Source: Oscillibacter sp. (GTDB lineage: Bacteria > Bacillota > Clostridia > Oscillospirales > Oscillospiraceae). Taken from it: 6,496 nt of DNA. Numbering within the stretch: position 1 is the first letter of the stretch; each line of letters opens with the position of its first letter. Below the pieces are notes generated by a model. It did no database searches. It was given only the letters and a program-made list of their open reading frames with translations, and had not been told where the DNA came from. Of this stretch, positions 4,702 through 6,496 are shown one piece after another. A program made the position numbers and the translations under genes. The stretch covers positions 1 through 6,496 of the forward strand of contig JAFOCY010000174.1 of the NCBI GenBank assembly GCA_017380995.1, written 5' to 3'.

Positions 4702-5940
4702 ATGAAAACAAAAGCTGTTCGCCTTTACGGCAAGAAGGACCTGCGGCTGGAGGAATTTGAACTCCCCGCCATCAAAGATGGAGAGATTCTCATCAAAATC
4801 GTCTCCGACAGCGTCTGCATGTCCACCTACAAAACCGCCATCCAGGGCGAGGATCACATCCGTGTTCCCAATAACATTGCAGAGCATCCCGCTATCATCG
4901 GTCATGAGTTCTGCGCGGAAGTAGTAGAAGTAGGCAGCCGCTGGAAAAACGACTATCAAGTGGGTGACAAGGTCATCATCCCCCCGGTTCTGAGCTATCT
5001 TGGCACCATGGATACCATCGGCTATTCCTTTGGAGAAATTGGCGGCGATTCCACTTATTCCCTGGTCTATGAGCACATCATCGAAAACGGATACCTGATC
5101 AAGATCACCAGCAACGCTTTCTTCCGTGGGTCCCTTGTGGAGCCAGTATCCTGTGTGGTGCGGGGTTTTAAGGCTACCTTCCATCTGGACGAGGAGGGCA
5201 ATCACATCACCGGCCTGAAAAAGGGCGGTAAGGTGGCCCTCCTGGCCGCCTGCGGCCCCATGGGGCTGGAGGCCATCGACTGCGCTCTCCATGGGGACTA
5301 TAAGCCCTCCATGATCGTGGTGACGGACCTGGACCAGTCCCGGCTGGACCGGGCCAGACAGGTCTTTGACCCCGCTGAAGCCGAGAAGCTTGGCGTCAAG
5401 CTGGTCTTTGCCAACACCGCTGACGCCCAGGAACTGCTGGAGCTTTCCGGCGGAACCGGCTACGACGATGTTTTTGCTTATATCGCTGTCCCCTCTGTTG
5501 TCAAGTTGGCAGATGATATTCTGGCCTTTGATGGCTGTCTGAACTTCTTCTCCGGCCCTGTGGATAAGAGCTTCAGCGTGCCGCTGAACTTCTATAACGT
5601 CCACTACGCCCAGCATCACGTTGCCGGCACCAGCGGCAGCACCACCGAGGATATGCGGGACGTGGTACGCTACATCAGCGAGGGCCGCATCGACCCGGCA
5701 GTAATGATCACCCACATTGGCGGCATGGACGCTGTCATCGACACGACACTGAACTTCCCCCAGATGCCAGGGGGCAAAAAGCTCATCTACACCCATATCA
5801 ATATGCCCCTGACCGCGATCTCGGATTTTGAATCGCTGGGCAATCAGGATGAGCGATTCCGGATCCTTGCCCGGCTAATCGCCGAGCATAACGGCCTCTG
5901 GTGTGCGGAAGCAGAGGAATATCTGCTGCTTCATTTCTGA
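4702..5940 (+). CDS. sorE: Zinc-type alcohol dehydrogenase, L-sorbose-1-phosphate reductase (SorE)-like
   Basis: A 412-residue cytoplasmic medium-chain dehydrogenase. The long length and the N-terminus (KAVRLYGKKDLRLEEFELP, then SDSVCMSTYK) resemble SorE, which reduces L-sorbose 1-phosphate to D-glucitol 6-phosphate. Likely catalytic zinc ligands are Cys39 (DSVCMSTYK), His68/Glu69 (GHEF, 67-70) and perhaps Glu147 (LVEPVSC). The four-cysteine structural-zinc lobe of typical alcohol dehydrogenases is absent around 90-120. The Rossmann part begins at about 177 with AACGPMGLEAI. Asp209 at the end of the second strand (VVTDLDQSRLDRAR) points to NAD(H) rather than NADP(H). The C-terminal 40 residues after THINMPLTAISDFESLG extend beyond the usual fold. 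It is the second gene of the operon. The actual substrate may be another ketose or polyol phosphate, because no sorbose transporter is in view. Confidence 0.82.
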   Translation: MKTKAVRLYGKKDLRLEEFELPAIKDGEILIKIVSDSVCMSTYKTAIQGEDHIRVPNNIAEHPAIIGHEFCAEVVEVGSRWKNDYQVGDKVIIPPVLSYLGTMDTIGYSFGEIGGDSTYSLVYEHIIENGYLIKITSNAFFRGSLVEPVSCVVRGFKATFHLDEEGNHITGLKKGGKVALLAACGPMGLEAIDCALHGDYKPSMIVVTDLDQSRLDRARQVFDPAEAEKLGVKLVFANTADAQELLELSGGTGYDDVFAYIAVPSVVKLADDILAFDGCLNFFSGPVDKSFSVPLNFYNVHYAQHHVAGTSGSTTEDMRDVVRYISEGRIDPAVMITHIGGMDAVIDTTLNFPQMPGGKKLIYTHINMPLTAISDFESLGNQDERFRILARLIAEHNGLWCAEAEEYLLLHF

Positions 5941-5966
5941 TCAGCTTCTTTTGTATCCATAAAATT

Positions 5967-6005
5967 CAGACTCTGCAACGGTTGAAAATACCATTGCAGA
6001 GTCTG
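5967..6005 (+). terminator. Hairpin after the aldolase-sorE operon
   Basis: CAGACTCTGCAA and TTGCAGAGTCTG form a perfect 12-bp stem, extended inward by GGT/ACC after one mismatch. It lies 26 bp past the sorE stop. The plus-strand tail is TAAATATTTC and the minus-strand tail is AATTTTATGG, both only modestly U-rich. It is a probable terminator or 3'-end stabilising hairpin for the operon. Confidence 0.6.
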
Positions 6006-6020
6006 TAAATATTTCAAGTC

Positions 6021-6197
6021 TCACTTGCGTTTCTCAGCATCAAAAAGAATACTGCTTAATCCAGTCAACACATCTTGCGGCGCAGAAAAGTCCTTCTCAT
6101 CATTGATTTCCTCCAATCGCAAAAAGCATATTGGGATTCCTGCAAGTAGGTCCGCAGCACCGTTCCGGACCGGAATGGTGCTGTGGGCATCAGGGGA
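6021..6197 (-). pseudogene. Start-less 58-codon open stretch, possible gene remnant
   Basis: On the minus strand a frame is open between an upstream stop (6198-6200) and TGA (6021-6023) without any ATG. Its 58 residues look protein-like. They include HSTIPVRNGAADLLAGIPIC and a charged C-terminus LSSILFDAEKRK. I do not recognise the family. An overlapping minus-strand frame (LMPTAPFRSGTVLRTYLQES) is also open, so coding cannot be taken for granted. It lies behind the kinase terminator, so it would not be expressed from the kinase operon. It is either a relic of a lost gene or chance. Confidence 0.3.
6155..6183. repeat. 29-bp near-perfect palindrome
   Basis: CAGCACCGTTCCGG - A - CCGGAATGGTGCTG: 13 of 14 positions pair by Watson-Crick rules and the other is G-T. 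It is GC-rich and has no adjacent T-run, so it is not a standard terminator. It lies inside the possible gene remnant on the minus strand. Function unknown. Confidence 0.55.
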
Positions 6198-6324
6198 TTA
6201 TTGAATCTGTGTGATTACTAAATGTGCGGAAACGGGCCGGGTTCCTCCTGCTAACGGGGTAATCGTCAATGCTGCAGCATTTCCTGCAGGGTTTCGCCAG
6301 ATTCTTCCATGACACTCCGATTTT

Positions 6325-6358
6325 TCATGAAAAAGGCGCTGTCAAAGCAGCGCCTTTT
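6325..6358 (-). terminator. Terminator of the FGGY kinase gene, probably bidirectional
   Basis: On the minus strand AAAAGGCGCTG - 6 nt - CAGCGCCTTTT forms an 11-bp stem beginning just after the kinase stop codon. It ends in TTTTT, then CATGAAAAA. The A-rich left flank gives a U-tract for the minus strand, and CTTTTCTC on the other side may serve the plus strand. Confidence 0.88.
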
Positions 6359-6359
6359 C

Positions 6360-6496
6360 TCACAAGCGGTGCATCACCTGATTGATACCGGAAAAGTATT
6401 CCGCAAGCGTTCTGTACTCCGCATAAAGGGCATCATACTGTGCACCTCGTTCCGTATCCGGGAAATAGATGATCTCCGGCGGGGCCGTCATAGCCC
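6360..6496 (-). CDS. FGGY-family carbohydrate kinase, C-terminal 44 residues only
   Basis: The minus-strand frame entering from the right edge stops at TGA (6360-6362). Its visible residues include IIYFPDTERGAQYDALYAEY and end FSGINQVMHRL. The pattern (Y/F)-x-P-(D/N)-x-x-x-x-x-x-Y-(D/E)-x-L-Y-x-x-Y-x-x-L, then a short tail, is the typical C-terminus of FGGY sugar kinases (ribulokinase/xylulokinase-like). These phosphorylate a sugar or polyol with ATP. The catalytic and sugar-binding parts are outside the window, so the substrate cannot be named. It is convergent with the aldolase-sorE operon and followed at once by a terminator. Confidence 0.75.
   Translation of the reverse strand, partial: AMTAPPEIIYFPDTERGAQYDALYAEYRTLAEYFSGINQVMHRL

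Larger units (their letters stand above)
6006..6359. other. Region without an intact gene between operon hairpin and kinase terminator
   Basis: Apart from the open stretch at 6021-6197 and the palindrome at 6155-6183, it holds a perfect 14-bp palindrome AATGCTGCAGCATT (6268-6281), followed closely by CCTGCAGG (6283-6290). On the minus strand there is also a 14-codon frame starting at an ATG (6310-6308) and ending at TGA (6268-6266), reading MEESGETLQEMLQH. It is too short and unsupported to call a gene. An AGGAGG on the minus strand near 6243-6248 has no start codon at a usable distance. Confidence 0.4.

Noticed and set aside
3820..5796. A 658-codon open frame on the minus strand antisense to the aldolase and sorE-like genes
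   Set aside because: It covers two genes with clear catalytic motifs, good ribosome sites and a promoter. Its own protein is an irregular string rich in His, Gly and Val with no recognisable domain, and it begins inside sorE with no ribosome site. It is a by-product of codon bias on the opposite strand.

Overview
The window looks like chromosomal DNA from a Gram-positive Clostridia-type bacterium, plausibly a gut member of the Oscillospiraceae or a relative. This is inferred from strong AGGAGG-type ribosome binding sites, canonical TTGACA/TATAAT promoters, tRNA genes with encoded CCA ends, an IS150-like IS3-family end, and a moderately GC-rich mix of SorC-family, class II aldolase and SorE-like genes. 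No ribosomal RNA or species marker is present, so the genus is not settled.

Left part (1-1720). The window opens inside an IS3-family insertion sequence. The last 29 codons of its transposase (plus strand) and its right terminal inverted repeat (ending at about 138) are visible, and the rest lies off the left edge. The element ends 17 bp after the stop codon of a minus-strand gltS gene (sodium/glutamate symporter, 398 aa). gltS has a long untranslated leader with a perfect 12-bp stem-loop. Upstream of it, 1485-1662 has no gene but several stem-loops and promoter-like boxes on both strands.

tRNA part (1720-2260). Two minus-strand serine tRNAs (GCT and TGA anticodons) share one strong promoter and one strong terminator. 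Divergent to them is a plus-strand tRNA-Pro(GGG) with its own promoter and terminator. From 2259 to 2692 there is no intact gene, only short start-less open stretches that look like decayed coding sequence.

Sugar part (2693-5940). A SorC-family sugar-phosphate-responsive regulator (minus, start corrected to 3657) is divergent from a two-gene plus-strand operon. The operon encodes a zinc-dependent class II ketose-bisphosphate aldolase and a zinc-type dehydrogenase of the L-sorbose-1-phosphate reductase (SorE) kind. The 159-bp intergenic region has a well-formed promoter in each direction. A perfect 11-bp-arm palindrome lies over the operon's -35 box and is the likely operator. The simplest reading is a small sugar-phosphate-induced catabolic unit: the dehydrogenase interconverts a ketose phosphate and a polyol phosphate, and the aldolase splits a ketose bisphosphate to triose phosphates. 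No transporter or phosphotransferase gene is in view, so the sugar cannot be named.

Right edge (5941-6496). After a hairpin behind the operon comes about 350 bp with a 58-codon start-less minus-strand open stretch and two palindromes. The window ends in the last 44 codons of a convergent minus-strand FGGY-family carbohydrate kinase with its own terminator. This adds to the impression of a carbohydrate-use region.
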